Of a DNA stretch of 64,000 nt, positions 8,109 to 20,347 are shown piece by piece. Under the pieces are notes generated by a model that searched no databases, had not been told where the DNA came from, and saw only the letters and a program-made list of their open reading frames with translations. Each line of letters begins with the position of its first letter. Within the stretch, counting starts at the first letter, position 1. Position numbers and translations under genes: made by a program. Source of the stretch: Coriobacteriales bacterium. GTDB lineage: Bacteria > Actinomycetota > Coriobacteriia > Coriobacteriales > UBA8131. The stretch covers positions 62,001 to 126,000 of the forward strand of contig JAITDU010000045.1 in assembly GCA_031282405.1 (NCBI GenBank), read 5' to 3'.

Positions 8109-8681
8109 TTAGAACCAGCCCTTGTAGCCGATGACATATATGCGTTCAAAATCAGCTTGTGTAAGTATGACATAGCGTACGGCTTCGATCAGGGCAAATA
8201 TCCACATTACGAAGGTGCCCAGACCTAGGCATAGGCCGCCAATAGTCGCAATTAATAACATCGCAATACCTTCGTTTTTATAACCCAAATAGAACTTGTG
8301 AATGCCAAACATGCCCAGGGTAAAGGCCAAAACAACGGCTACCCATTTGTCTTTTTGCAAAGAGCCGATGCCGGCCCAACGGCCTTGCATCGGCTGATAG
8401 GAGTCGGACTGATAGTTGAAGCTACCGTAATAGTGATGGGATGATGGTGGAGGAGGCGTGCCCGGAGACGGGGTTGTTCCTTGTGGAGGTGGCGGTGGTG
8501 TAGTTGTGCCGACTGAACCCACACCAGGTGGAGGCGCCGCTGCAACAGGTGTCTGGGATGGGGCCGAATCAGATGTCTGAGCCGGAGGTATGGTTGCTAC
8601 AGATGGCGGTTGCGTGGCATTGGTAACACTGCCTTCCGGATTATCTGAGACGCTCTGGCCGGCATCGTTTTTCTCAGTCAT
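8109..8681 (-). CDS. TM2 domain membrane protein with Pro/Thr-rich N-terminus
   Basis: A 190-residue protein. The first 85 or so residues are low complexity (Pro, Thr, Gly, Ala, Ser). After a YYGSFNYQSDSYQP linker comes a TM2 domain from about residue 110: KDKWVAVVLAFTLGMFGIHKFYLG, followed by a Gly-rich second helix ATIGGLCLGLGTF and a C-terminal VRYVILTQADF. TM2 proteins are small two-helix membrane proteins of uncertain function. The gene begins 83 bases after pnp and stops 2 bases before the M16 peptidase gene, so it is probably co-transcribed. The Pro-rich part is likely cytoplasmic and disordered (inference). Confidence 0.85.
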   Translation of the reverse strand: MTEKNDAGQSVSDNPEGSVTNATQPPSVATIPPAQTSDSAPSQTPVAAAPPPGVGSVGTTTPPPPPQGTTPSPGTPPPPSSHHYYGSFNYQSDSYQPMQGRWAGIGSLQKDKWVAVVLAFTLGMFGIHKFYLGYKNEGIAMLLIATIGGLCLGLGTFVMWIFALIEAVRYVILTQADFERIYVIGYKGWF

Positions 8682-8764
8682 GATATCGTTTCCTTAATCA
8701 CATAAAGTCAGATCTGCTGTATCGTGAACCAGTCTGCTCTTTCGAATTGACCGGTTTTTTGCGA

Positions 8765-10954
8765 TCAATGACGCCGCCTGGGCTGGCGGCTCTGTTCACG
8801 GCCGCGGTTACCACTTGCGGGACGCGGTCTAAAGTCCTTGCTACCACCCGTGCCGGCACCGGAAGTGCCCTGGGGAGCCTCGGGTTTATCCAGACGGTCC
8901 AACGAAATTTTCTCTTTCTCATCAATATCGGTAATTTTTACGTGGACCTTGTCGCCAATGTTCAAGACATCCTCTACCTGGGCAACCCGGCCTCGCGCCA
9001 CCTTGCTGATGTGTAAAAGCCCGTCTTTGCCTGGCAGGAGTTCCACGAAAGCGCCAAAGGGTTGAATAGAGACTACGATGCCCATATATTCCTCGCCAAT
9101 TTCAGGCACTTTGACGATGGCTTCGATGCGCTCCTTTGCTGCATAGCCGCCGGTGTCTTTAGAGGCGATGTAGACCGTGCCGTCCTCGGTAACCTCAATC
9201 GTAGCACCGGTCTCCTCCTGTAGGCCTCGAATAACTTTGCCACCGGTACCGATGACATCGCGTATTTTATCAACAGGAATCTTAATAGATATGATTCGTG
9301 GAGCGAACTCGCTGAGTTCGCTGCGTGGAGCCCCAAGGGCTTCGAGCATCTTGCTTAAGATAAATGCGCGGCCACGTTTGGCCTGTTCTAACGCCTTGCT
9401 TAGGATATCAAGCGAGAGTCCTTTGGCCTTGTTATCCATCTGCAGGGCCGTAATGCCATTTTCGGTGCCGCAAACCTTAAAGTCCATGTCACCCAAAAAA
9501 TCCTCGACACCCTGGATGTCCGAGAGGATGGCTACGTCCTCGCCTTCTTTTATCAATCCCATGGCGATGCCGCTCACAGGTGCCTTAATAGGTACGCCGG
9601 CATCCATCAATGCCAGTGTAGAACCGCAAGCCGAAGCCATAGATGATGAACCGTTGGACTCCAGCACTTCACTGACGATGCGAACAGTGTAGGGAAAGTC
9701 ATCCTCATTGGGCAAAAGTGGCAACAAGGCCCGCTCGGCCAGTGCTCCGTGGCCTATCTCGCGGCGTTTGGGGGCACCCATACGGCCCGTTTCACCGGTA
9801 CTATAGGGCGGAAAGTTATACTGGTGAATATAGCGTCGACCCAGTGCGGGATCAATGGTGTCCAGGCGCTGCCATTCGTTAAGCATTCCCAAAGTCAAAA
9901 CACTCAATACCTGGGTTTGGCCGCGTGTAAACAATGCGCTCCCATGTGCCCGAGGCAGATAGCCTGCCGTAGCAGTGATTGGTCGAATTTCATCGGTACG
10001 TCGACCATCTACACGTTCGCCGGTGGCTATCACCATCTGTCGCATAGCTCTTTTTTCCAGAGCTTTGAGCTGGGCATGTATCTCTGCGTCCCACTCCTCT
10101 GTCTCTTCGGGTGTAAACGTCTCTTTGATACGCGCCTTTAAGGCAGCGACGTTATCCATGCGCGCTTGCTTATCCGGGTCTTTGAGCGCCACAGTCATAT
10201 CATCATAGTATGGGGCCACACGTTTGGCCACCTCAGGCACGGACTCATCAAGCTTCACATCGAGTTGAACAGGAGCAACCTGATCCACCAGACGTTGTAC
10301 CACGGCACAGAATTCGGCGATAGCTGCCTGGCCAAACTCCATGGCTGCCAACATATCATCCTCAGAGACCTCGTTGGCACCAGCTTCTACCATTGAGATG
10401 GAATCGGCCGTGCCGGCCATCGTCAATTCCAGATCGGATGCTGCCTCTTCGTCAAAGGTCGGATTGACAATGAACTCACCATTGTGCGGATCACGTGCTA
10501 TGCGCACTCCCGCTACGGGGCCCTCAAAGGGCACGCCGCCCAGTTGTAATGCCGCCGAAGCCGCCATGATCGCGATAACATCCGGCTGACTGACCTGATC
10601 AGCACTGAGTATCGTCGCCACTATCTGGGCGTCATTATGAAACCCTTCAGGAAATCCCGGGCGGATCGGCCGGTCTATCATGCGGGCCATCAAGGTACCC
10701 TTATCAGACGGGCGGGTCTCGCGCTTAAGATAGCCACCTGGTATTCGGCCAACAGCATACATACGTTCCACTACATCTACTGTTAACGGCAGAAAGTCCA
10801 GATCGCGTCGTTCCTTGGAGATAGTCGCAGTGACTAGAACAATCGTCTCTCCCTGCGATACGACTACTGCTCCTGTGGCCTGTTTGGCAATCTCGCCTGT
10901 AGTAAGACTATATTCCTTGCCAAATAATTCGAAATTTTGAGTAATTTTAGTCAT
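8765..10954 (-). CDS. pnp: Polyribonucleotide nucleotidyltransferase (PNPase)
   Basis: A phosphorolytic 3'-5' exoribonuclease of RNA decay. The 729-residue protein contains two RNase PH domains (first with GGYLKRETRPSDKGT, second with TRGQTQVLSVLTLG and the active-site region MDAGVPIKAPVSGIAMGL), then a KH domain with VIGTGGKVIRGLQEETG and an S1 domain (GAFVELLPGKDGLLHIS). A short Arg/Gly-rich tail (about 30 residues) ends the protein. The start ATG lies 9 bases past the rpsO stop, giving the usual rpsO-pnp pair, in which S15 and pnp expression are commonly linked. Confidence 0.97.
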   Translation of the reverse strand: MTKITQNFELFGKEYSLTTGEIAKQATGAVVVSQGETIVLVTATISKERRDLDFLPLTVDVVERMYAVGRIPGGYLKRETRPSDKGTLMARMIDRPIRPGFPEGFHNDAQIVATILSADQVSQPDVIAIMAASAALQLGGVPFEGPVAGVRIARDPHNGEFIVNPTFDEEAASDLELTMAGTADSISMVEAGANEVSEDDMLAAMEFGQAAIAEFCAVVQRLVDQVAPVQLDVKLDESVPEVAKRVAPYYDDMTVALKDPDKQARMDNVAALKARIKETFTPEETEEWDAEIHAQLKALEKRAMRQMVIATGERVDGRRTDEIRPITATAGYLPRAHGSALFTRGQTQVLSVLTLGMLNEWQRLDTIDPALGRRYIHQYNFPPYSTGETGRMGAPKRREIGHGALAERALLPLLPNEDDFPYTVRIVSEVLESNGSSSMASACGSTLALMDAGVPIKAPVSGIAMGLIKEGEDVAILSDIQGVEDFLGDMDFKVCGTENGITALQMDNKAKGLSLDILSKALEQAKRGRAFILSKMLEALGAPRSELSEFAPRIISIKIPVDKIRDVIGTGGKVIRGLQEETGATIEVTEDGTVYIASKDTGGYAAKERIEAIVKVPEIGEEYMGIVVSIQPFGAFVELLPGKDGLLHISKVARGRVAQVEDVLNIGDKVHVKITDIDEKEKISLDRLDKPEAPQGTSGAGTGGSKDFRPRPASGNRGREQSRQPRRRH

Positions 10955-10963
10955 GCATCATCC

Positions 10964-11239
10964 TTAGATATTGTCGCGAATGCCCAATTGGGCAATCAGC
11001 TTGCGGTATTTTATGACGTCGTTGCGTTTGATGTAGGTAAGCAGGCGGCGGCGCTTTCCTACCAACATCAACAGCCCACGGCGAGTATGATGATCCTTGC
11101 TGTGGACTTTAAGGTGTTCTGTCAACTCACGAATTCTTTCGGTAAAGAGGGCAACCTGTACCTCAGCCGAACCGGAGTCATTGGCATCCTTGCCAAACTC
11201 CGCAATTATCTCGGCTTTTCTCTCTTTGGTTAGTGGCAT
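10964..11239 (-). CDS. rpsO: 30S ribosomal protein S15
   Basis: The start is set at [11 protein letters not shown] (11239), giving 91 residues, close to the family length; the track's 32 extra residues are unlike S15. An AAAGGATGG stretch lies upstream. The family landmarks are all present: [22 protein letters not shown], the [18 protein letters not shown] loop and the C-terminal [14 protein letters not shown] segment. S15 binds the central domain of 16S rRNA early in assembly. It heads the rpsO-pnp unit. The 250-base leader may carry an S15 autoregulatory site, but I cannot identify one. Confidence 0.96.
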   Translation of the reverse strand: MPLTKERKAEIIAEFGKDANDSGSAEVQVALFTERIRELTEHLKVHSKDHHTRRGLLMLVGKRRRLLTYIKRNDVIKYRKLIAQLGIRDNI

Positions 11240-11494
11240 GATTTCCACCATCCTTTCTCGACCGTGGCTTGTGTGCCAGGCCTTTTGTTTGCCGCTGGCC
11301 GAGAAAAACGTCGGTGGGAGCGTGAATCCAAGCACAGGGCATTCGCATGAATAATCAATTCTAACATAGTGCGGCAGGATTATCCGAAACGAATCCCCTG
11401 CGTGGTCGGAATAACGTAGGTACCTGGTGGTGTGGTGTGGCCTTGAATTCCCTGTGAGAATAGCGAGAAGACCTTCATAGGTTTTGTGCGACGT

Positions 11495-12121
11495 TCATTT
11501 GACGGTTTTTTGAGTGCGCTCTTTGCGCTCCTTTGCCAGATAGTTATTCCAGACCATCAGGGAGTCCGGATGGATGAAGCGGTGACGTCGGATCAAGTGC
11601 TCCATCGTAGCCTGAAAACACTTAACAAACAATTCTTCTAACGGTACGTGGCCGGCGATGGAACGCAGTGGTTGCAGACTGCTTTGCGAGCGCAGTGGTT
11701 CAATCATATCAGCGACATAGATAATCATATCCAGATTGCTCATATCAGGAGCAGCCGAGGTATGACGCTCGATAGCCTGGATTACGCTCCGGGGCAATTC
11801 AGGGTATTTTTGAGCTACGGCATGAGCGCCTGTCTGAGCGTGAAGCAAGGCGGCCGTTTCGAGGGGATTTTCGGGCAGTTTAATGTCAAAACGTTTGGCT
11901 CGCTTAAGCAACTCTGCGTCGGAATAGTTTTTATCCCAATCGTGGAGCAACCCGGCAATTCGCGCTTGATTAACGTCAACGTCATAGACATTGGCCATAA
12001 GGGCAGCTATGTCAGAGACACTGATGGAATGCAACAGGCGCCACTGCGTAAGGCGACGCTGCAGTTGTTTGCGAGCGTCTTGATATATCGCATCATAATC
12101 AGGCATAGGTCTCGTGTTCAA
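11495..12121 (-). CDS. yqeK: YqeK-type HD hydrolase (symmetrical Ap4A hydrolase family)
   Basis: A 208-residue protein with the HD-domain pattern: LHSISVSDIAALMA, then LLHDWDKNYSDAELL (the His-Asp pair), LLHAQTGAHAVA, IERHTSAAPDMSNLDMIIYVADMIEP. YqeK proteins hydrolyse diadenosine tetraphosphate and usually follow nadD, as they do here (68 bases downstream). The ATG at 12121 is kept. The rsfS gene that often comes next is not present; rpsO-pnp follows instead. Confidence 0.9.
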   Translation of the reverse strand: MNTRPMPDYDAIYQDARKQLQRRLTQWRLLHSISVSDIAALMANVYDVDVNQARIAGLLHDWDKNYSDAELLKRAKRFDIKLPENPLETAALLHAQTGAHAVAQKYPELPRSVIQAIERHTSAAPDMSNLDMIIYVADMIEPLRSQSSLQPLRSIAGHVPLEELFVKCFQATMEHLIRRHRFIHPDSLMVWNNYLAKERKERTQKTVK

Positions 12122-12189
12122 ATAAGAAGTGCGGCGACATATAGCTTCTATGGCACAGTATAAGGTTTTTCGTTAATCAGCGGTTGAGT

Positions 12190-12918
12190 TCAGACATAGA
12201 GGCCGTGTTGTTCGATGTAACTCAAAACATCAGCTGGCATGAGACCATCCACCGACAAGCTATTACGCAGTCGACGGCGAATATCGCTGGAAGAGACAGG
12301 ATTTTCCGGCATGTCTACTTCAGTCACGTCAAAATCCTCATAGCGGACAATTGTGGGGTAGTCTTTAGGCACCTGCGTTACCGGTGTTTTTGTGTCTTCA
12401 CCACTATCCTGTTTTCCGTTCGAATCGCTACTCTCACCCGGTTCTTTCTCCAAATCGTCAGCAGTCCTGTGCGTCGCAACACTGCTGTTATCGGCGTTAT
12501 CGGTAGTGCGCGGCGCTGACAACACCTTGACCAGAGCGGCTATACGATCGGCCTCTTTCCAAGTGGGCAAATCAAGCGCGGCATCACTGCCACAAACTAA
12601 AAACAACGTGACAGTTGGACCAACGATGCGCCTGATCTCTTCCAGTGTATCAATGGTATAACTGGGTCCAGTTCGGTCTATCTCCAAAGGCGAGACCAGA
12701 TACTTCCCTACTCCGGTTGTAGCCAGATGCAACATCTCCATGCGATGGAAAGGAGGTGTCATCATACTGTTGTCCTTGCGTACTGAGTGACCACTGGGGA
12801 CAAATAACAGCCTGTCCAGGTCAAACTGGCGTACGGCCTGCTCAGCGAGCTCAAGATGACCGACATGCACCGGGTCAAAGGCACCACCGAGGATGCCGAG
12901 TTGCGTTACGCTCATCAA
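12190..12918 (-). CDS. nadD: Nicotinate-nucleotide adenylyltransferase
   Basis: This enzyme adenylates nicotinate mononucleotide in NAD synthesis. The N-terminus LGILGGAFDPVHVGHLELAE contains the GxFxPxHxGH nucleotidyltransferase motif, and ISATP-like SSDIRRRLR is found near the C-terminus. The 242 residues are longer than usual because an acidic, Ser/Asp/Glu-rich insert of about 45 residues (around 128-172, including KEPGESSDSNGKQDSGED) separates the core from the C-terminal part. The start could be the first or second Met. It lies between proA and yqeK on the same strand. Confidence 0.93.
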   Translation of the reverse strand: MMSVTQLGILGGAFDPVHVGHLELAEQAVRQFDLDRLLFVPSGHSVRKDNSMMTPPFHRMEMLHLATTGVGKYLVSPLEIDRTGPSYTIDTLEEIRRIVGPTVTLFLVCGSDAALDLPTWKEADRIAALVKVLSAPRTTDNADNSSVATHRTADDLEKEPGESSDSNGKQDSGEDTKTPVTQVPKDYPTIVRYEDFDVTEVDMPENPVSSSDIRRRLRNSLSVDGLMPADVLSYIEQHGLYV

Positions 12919-12973
12919 AATCGCCTCTCTCGCACTGAATCAGCAGGATGGGAATTGTCGCAAAGCGTGTGAT

Positions 12974-14260
12974 TCATCGAATCTGCCCGTCACCCTCCAA
13001 AATGAACTTCGTTGAGGTCAAGGCGCTCAGGCCCATCGGTCCTCTGGCATGCAACTTTTGGGTGGAGATACCTATCTCGGCTCCCAGGCCAAATTCGCCA
13101 CCATCGGTAAAGCGTGTAGAGGCGTTGGCGTAGACAGCTGCCGAGTCGACTTCGGCTAAAAAGCGATGTGTTGCCGTATAGTCCTGGCTGATAATGCTCT
13201 CGGAATGGTGAGTAGAATAGCGGTTGATATGACCAATAGCTTCGTCAAGACCACTGACGCACTTTACCGAGATCTCTAAATCCAGATATTCGCGTCCCCA
13301 GTCCTCATCTGTGGCCAAAACGAGCAGCTGTTCGGCACCATCCAGCGCCTGGCCCAGTTTCAGTGCCGACTCGTCGGCATGTACGAGCACGCCGGCATCC
13401 ATCAATGCACTCAGCATTTGAGGAAGATATTCTGCAGCGACGGCATCGTCCACGAGCAATGACTCGATGGCGTTGCAAACCCCGGGACGCTGCGTCTTGG
13501 CATTGAGCAGAATGGGCACGATAAGGTCGGCGCGGGCGGCACTGTGTACATAGAGGTGACAATTGCCTTCGCCGGTCTCGATGACCGGCACTTTGGAGTT
13601 CTCAACGGTGGCACGAATCAGCGAAGCCGAGCCGCGGGGGATAAGCACATCTATCAGTCCATGTAACTGCATCAATTCGTTCGTGGCGGCACGATCGGTG
13701 CTTTCTATCGATGAGAGCCAATTGTTGGGCAATCCACTATCCAGGCCAGCCGCGGCAATCACAGCGCTCATCGCCAGGTTTGAATGGACGGCTAACGAGC
13801 CACCACGCAGTATACAGGCGTTACCTGTCTTTAGGCACAGACCGGCGGCGTCGGCTGTAACATTTGGCCGAGCCTCATAAATCATCGCAACCACGCCCAG
13901 AGGTACACGTATTTGCCTCATGCGAATGCCGCTGGTCAGCGTATGTCCCTCGACTACCGTACCCAGAGGATCAGGGCTAGCCGCCAACTCTCTCAGCGAC
14001 GCAGCAATGGCAGCTATTCGTTCAGGATTAAGCAAGAGGCGGTCAATCAAAGGCTCGGCCGTACCTGCAGCGCGTGCTGCTAGCACGTCTTTGGTGTTCT
14101 CGGCAAGCAGATAGTCTTGTTGATCCACCAAGCTTTGCGCAAGAGCCAACAGGGCACTGTCGCGCTCTTGGGCACTGCATTTTGCCAACGCGAATGCGGC
14201 CACACGAGCCGCCTTAGCCTTGGCAAGAACCTCACTCACCCGCTCTTTGTCTGTAGCCAT
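12974..14260 (-). CDS. proA: Gamma-glutamyl phosphate reductase
   Basis: The second step of proline synthesis: NADPH-dependent reduction of gamma-glutamyl phosphate to the semialdehyde. The 428-residue protein has an aldehyde-dehydrogenase fold, with the catalytic cysteine in KTQRPGVCNAIESLLV (about residue 257) and the conserved GPMGLSALTSTKF region at the C-terminus. It follows proB by 19 bases on the same strand, so proB-proA form one operon downstream of obg. Confidence 0.96.
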   Translation of the reverse strand: MATDKERVSEVLAKAKAARVAAFALAKCSAQERDSALLALAQSLVDQQDYLLAENTKDVLAARAAGTAEPLIDRLLLNPERIAAIAASLRELAASPDPLGTVVEGHTLTSGIRMRQIRVPLGVVAMIYEARPNVTADAAGLCLKTGNACILRGGSLAVHSNLAMSAVIAAAGLDSGLPNNWLSSIESTDRAATNELMQLHGLIDVLIPRGSASLIRATVENSKVPVIETGEGNCHLYVHSAARADLIVPILLNAKTQRPGVCNAIESLLVDDAVAAEYLPQMLSALMDAGVLVHADESALKLGQALDGAEQLLVLATDEDWGREYLDLEISVKCVSGLDEAIGHINRYSTHHSESIISQDYTATHRFLAEVDSAAVYANASTRFTDGGEFGLGAEIGISTQKLHARGPMGLSALTSTKFILEGDGQIR

Positions 14261-14279
14261 GTTGGTGCCTCCCTAAAAT

Positions 14280-16987
<2,708 letters not shown>

Positions 16988-17061
16988 TTATCTTTTGGTA
17001 TCCCCTACATTTTGTTGGGGTGCGGATATGTCGGTCTATACCAGGCAGTTATGATGGCAAA

Positions 17062-17088
17062 GCCCTCTGTAGACTTCAAACAGAGGGC
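17062..17088 (-). terminator. Hairpin downstream of rpmA
   Basis: GCCCTCTG and CAGAGGGC form a perfect 8-bp stem with an 11-base loop, 25 bases after the rpmA stop on the minus strand and followed by TTT. It may partly terminate or process the rplU-rpmA transcript before obg. Confidence 0.45.
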
Positions 17089-17113
17089 CCAAACATCTGG
17101 ATTTACCTGTGAA

Positions 17114-17362
17114 TCAAGCAGTGCGCACGTGAACCTTGCGTTTAGTGCCATGCGTGAACTCCAGTGTGCCATCCGTCAGCGCAAACAAGGTGTCGTCACT
17201 GCCACGGCCAACATTATCACCGGGGTGGATATGGGTCCCACGCTGTCGCACAATGATGTTTCCTGTGTTGACCCGCTCACCCGCAAAACGTTTGACTCCC
17301 AGGCGTTTAGCCTTAGAATCGCGGCCGTTACGGGTGGAGCCTAAGCCTTTCTTATGTGCCAT
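17114..17362 (-). CDS. rpmA: 50S ribosomal protein L27
   Basis: An 82-residue protein matching L27 end to end: [16 protein letters not shown] at the N-terminus (no cleavable Firmicutes-type extension), [22 protein letters not shown] in the middle and a basic C-terminus. L27 reaches the peptidyl-transferase centre. It lies 67 bases after rplU. Confidence 0.97.
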   Translation of the reverse strand: MAHKKGLGSTRNGRDSKAKRLGVKRFAGERVNTGNIIVRQRGTHIHPGDNVGRGSDDTLFALTDGTLEFTHGTKRKVHVRTA

Positions 17363-17429
17363 ACTGTTCTAACCTCGCTTCTGTTGTCTCTGTGCTGCGC
17401 ATTGCGGTAGTTATCGTGCAGATGTTGTA

Positions 17430-18212
17430 TCACTCATCGGTTTCTTTAGTAGTTTTAGCGCTCCTTGCATCAGCATCAGGTGCAGCTTTTTTTGTAGTGG
17501 CCGCGCTTGTTTTGCGTGCCGGTTTTTTGGCCGGGGTTTTTTGCGTAGTATCTTTGTCTGACTTTTTGGGGGTGACTGCCCTGGTAGTACTCGATAGCTG
17601 AGCGCCTGTATCATCAGGTGTTACCTTGGCGGTTCTTGAAGTTCTTGTAGTCTTGGCAGCTGTGGTGGCCTTTTCTACCTTGGTAGATTTTGTTGACTGA
17701 GCGGTTCGCTCTGATGCTGTAGCTTTAGCGTCAGCAGTCGTTTCTTGAGCTTGAGCAGAGCTTTTGACACGTTTGGCCTTGATATCTTCTTCAGTCTTTG
17801 TATTCTTACCGGCAACGGCACTTCTGCTGCGCGCAGCGGTTTTTACCGTCGTGCTATGCTGTTTGAGCTTAGCATCCTTAGAGGGGGCTTTGGGCGGCGT
17901 GCCCTCCGGACTGATAGCGTCTATCGCAAGACGGGTAAGCATTTGACGGTGGCCCTTGAACCGTTTGTAGCCTTTACGTTTCTTGAACTTGAATATCAAC
18001 TGTTTCGTGCCCTTGAATTGCTCGACTATCGTTGCAAACACCTTGGCCGTGGCCAACTGTTCGCGCTCTGTAATGATTGTGCTGCCATCGGCCAAAAAGA
18101 CTACGTCCAGTGCCGTCTGTTCGCCCGGTCCTCCGGACAACTTTTCGACTTCTATCGTGTCGCCCTGCTCGACCTTGTACTGCTTGCCACCTGTAACCAC
18201 TATCGCATACAT
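17430..18212 (-). CDS. rplU: 50S ribosomal protein L21 with a long Lys/Ala/Thr-rich C-terminal tail
   Basis: The start is placed at MYAIVVTGGKQYKV (18212), the family N-terminus, not at 18236. Residues 1-103 or so are a normal L21 with KFKKRKGYKRFKGHRQ. About 155 further residues follow, made almost entirely of Lys, Ala, Thr, Ser, Arg and Asp (for example TTAAKTTRTSRTAK and KKPARKTSAATTKKA), similar to histone-like or AlgP-like basic repeats. Some actinobacterial L21 and other ribosomal proteins bear basic tails, but this one is more than half of the protein. It heads the rplU-rpmA-obg cluster. The tail is probably disordered and may bind RNA (inference). Confidence 0.95.
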   Translation of the reverse strand: MYAIVVTGGKQYKVEQGDTIEVEKLSGGPGEQTALDVVFLADGSTIITEREQLATAKVFATIVEQFKGTKQLIFKFKKRKGYKRFKGHRQMLTRLAIDAISPEGTPPKAPSKDAKLKQHSTTVKTAARSRSAVAGKNTKTEEDIKAKRVKSSAQAQETTADAKATASERTAQSTKSTKVEKATTAAKTTRTSRTAKVTPDDTGAQLSSTTRAVTPKKSDKDTTQKTPAKKPARKTSAATTKKAAPDADARSAKTTKETDE

Positions 18213-18289
18213 CTCGTGCCTCTCGCCTCTCGTCAACTAAGAAAACGCTATGATAACCTACTCGCCCGCTTGCGCGGGTTATATCCGTT

Positions 18290-18364
18290 TGGCTCCCCGG
18301 GTAGGACTCGAACCTACAACAAATCGGTTAACAGCCGATTGCTCTGCCATTGAGCTACCGAGGA
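18290..18364 (-). tRNA. tRNA-Asn(GTT)
   Basis: A 75-base cloverleaf on the minus strand. The acceptor TCCTCGG pairs with CCGGGGA (one G-U), the anticodon loop contains GTT, the T-loop is TTCGAGT, discriminator G, and CCA is encoded. Confidence 0.96.
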
Positions 18365-18493
18365 GTATGGCCTAACGGAAGCACAGTATAACAAACCCAC
18401 AGCTCCCTTGGCTTTTAGGTACACAAACACGGTACACAGGGTCGGTGAGAAAACCTTGTGCAAATTTGCCGGGTGCTCTCTCTGGGTATTGCG

Positions 18494-18568
18494 TGGTGGG
18501 CCCTGCAGGATTCGAACCTGCAACCAAGGGATTATGAGTCCCCTGCTCCACCGTTGAGCTAAGGGCCC
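18494..18568 (-). tRNA. tRNA-Ile2(CAT), predicted lysidine-modified
   Basis: A 75-base cloverleaf on the minus strand with loop CTCATAA and encoded CCA. The anticodon CAT would fit Met or the AUA-reading Ile tRNA. The acceptor GGGCCCT/AGGGCCC has C-G pairs at 4-69, 5-68 and 6-67, known TilS recognition features of Ile2, and the body closely resembles Escherichia coli tRNA-Ile2. It is therefore called Ile2 rather than elongator Met. Confidence 0.82.
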
Positions 18569-18748
18569 GCCGATTTAGCCAATGGATTGTATCACAAGAG
18601 CGCAGGAACGCAGCGAGTACAGCCTGAACGTGCGACAGGAATCAACACAGGTCGGCAGCAAAAGACCGGCAGTGCGAAAAAGGCCGGGTCAGCACACAGG
18701 TTCAGGAGGCCTCGAAGCTACCACGCCCTTGTTCGGTACCCGAGCATG

Positions 18749-20287
18749 TCATTCGAGCGGTGTAGGACCCAAGGTAACCTCGATAGTCTGTGTTGCGCTA
18801 CCGCGTTTAATAGTGAGTTTGACCACAGAGTCAATCTCTTTTGTGCGAATCTGGATAATCAGATCGGCCGAGGATGTTACGTTGGTATCGTCAACCGCCG
18901 TTATCACATCGCCCACTTGAAGCCCTGCCTTCTCGGCCGGAGAACCAGGAACCACCGATTCGACATAGGCGCCGGTTGTTGCAGTGGTCTTAAGTGAGCT
19001 GGCATTACTGGTGGTTACCGAAAGCAAAGTCACGCCCAGATACGGATGTTGGACCGGCTTGCCCTGCATAATCTGTTCTGCGATGTTGATGGCGTAGTTG
19101 CTGGGCAGAGCAAAACCAACACCGGAGTTCGAGCCGGATGTCGTCTGTACTAACGTGTTGATGCCGACGAGCTTTCCCTCACTGTCTACAAGGGCGCCAC
19201 CAGAGTTGCCTGGATTGATAGCGGCATCGGTCTGAATCATATTCGCGTAGATGCGTACACCGTCTGAGGACTGCATGGCGGTCGAGCGATACAGCGCAGA
19301 CACAATACCCGTAGAGACCGACTTTTCCAGCCCGAAGGGACTACCTACGGCCATGACCCACTCACCCACGTTCACCTGGTCGGAATCGCCGACCTCGATG
19401 GGTGTGAGTCCGGTGGCATCGACTTTAAGCACGGCCAAGTCGCTGGATTGATCTTCGCCTACGAGTTTGGCTTCGAGTTGTTTATCACCAAGGTTGACCA
19501 GAAATTGTTGGCCGCCGGAAACCACATGTCCATTAGTAAGGATATAGCCGCTGGAACTGATAATAACCCCAGATCCCAAGCCGGTCTTGCTCAAAGAATC
19601 GGCCTCGTCACCCGCGCTATCGTTGCGGTTATTGCCGAGTAAAGAGTCCAGTGGATTAGTCGATGGGGCGGTGTAGACATCGATGTTTACGACCGAAGGA
19701 GTAACTTTGGATGCAACAGCCTCGGCCAGCGAACTATCCTCGCTTATGGGTTGAATATTCAAGGTGGCAGCATCCACTGACCCCGAAAAGCTAAAACCGT
19801 TCGTAGCTATGAATAGAGCACCTACTGACAGCCCGGCACCGACAAGCACACCCAAAAGGCCCATCAGAAAAACCAGGCCACGGCTGGATTTTTTCGTCGT
19901 AGTTGCCTGCGCATGCTGAAACCCGCTGGCCTGAGAATCGCCAGGTGGTGGTTGGTGTTCAGCTGGATAAGGCTGCTCAAAATTGACAGAGGGCTGTTGA
20001 GCATTAGCAGGCCCATCAACATAGGCTTGCGTAGGGCTGGGGTAAGCCTGCGCAGGTGCCACGTAGGGTTGCTGTGGTTGAAGGGGCACCTGAGGGGGGG
20101 TCTGCGCGGGCACATACGTCGGCTGTGGTGCAGGTTGAGGGTTATTTGGGTAGGGTTGTGTTTGTAAAGCCGGTGAATTATCTATAGCAGCGGCGGGCCA
20201 AACTTGCTCTGGCTGATTGACCATCTGCTCCGACTCAGGTAAAGGGACAGAGGGCTGTCCGCTTGGCGTATGTGTCTTGTCTGTCAT
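18749..20287 (-). CDS. HtrA/DegP-type membrane serine protease with PDZ domain
   Basis: A 512-residue envelope protease that degrades or processes misfolded exported proteins. Order: a 135-residue cytoplasmic N-terminus rich in Pro, Gln and Ala; a transmembrane helix at about 137-160; a trypsin-like domain with His in LTNGHVV (about 253), Asp in SSDLAVLKV (about 283) and Ser in NPGNSGGALV (about 361); and one C-terminal PDZ domain (GAYVESVVPGSPAEKAGLQ, about 440-505). This is the single-PDZ membrane-anchored layout usual in actinobacteria. It is monocistronic, flanked by tRNA genes and a small glutaredoxin gene. Confidence 0.95.
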   Translation of the reverse strand: MTDKTHTPSGQPSVPLPESEQMVNQPEQVWPAAAIDNSPALQTQPYPNNPQPAPQPTYVPAQTPPQVPLQPQQPYVAPAQAYPSPTQAYVDGPANAQQPSVNFEQPYPAEHQPPPGDSQASGFQHAQATTTKKSSRGLVFLMGLLGVLVGAGLSVGALFIATNGFSFSGSVDAATLNIQPISEDSSLAEAVASKVTPSVVNIDVYTAPSTNPLDSLLGNNRNDSAGDEADSLSKTGLGSGVIISSSGYILTNGHVVSGGQQFLVNLGDKQLEAKLVGEDQSSDLAVLKVDATGLTPIEVGDSDQVNVGEWVMAVGSPFGLEKSVSTGIVSALYRSTAMQSSDGVRIYANMIQTDAAINPGNSGGALVDSEGKLVGINTLVQTTSGSNSGVGFALPSNYAINIAEQIMQGKPVQHPYLGVTLLSVTTSNASSLKTTATTGAYVESVVPGSPAEKAGLQVGDVITAVDDTNVTSSADLIIQIRTKEIDSVVKLTIKRGSATQTIEVTLGPTPLE

Positions 20288-20347
20288 ACTCTAAAATTCC
20301 TATCGTTATGCGCTGTTATTTCCTGATACTGCCTATGGGCGTTGGTG

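Noticed and set aside
17745-18353. 202-codon plus-strand ORF across rplU and tRNA-Asn
   Set aside because: Antisense to the biased rplU tail and running into a tRNA gene; composition bias explains its length.
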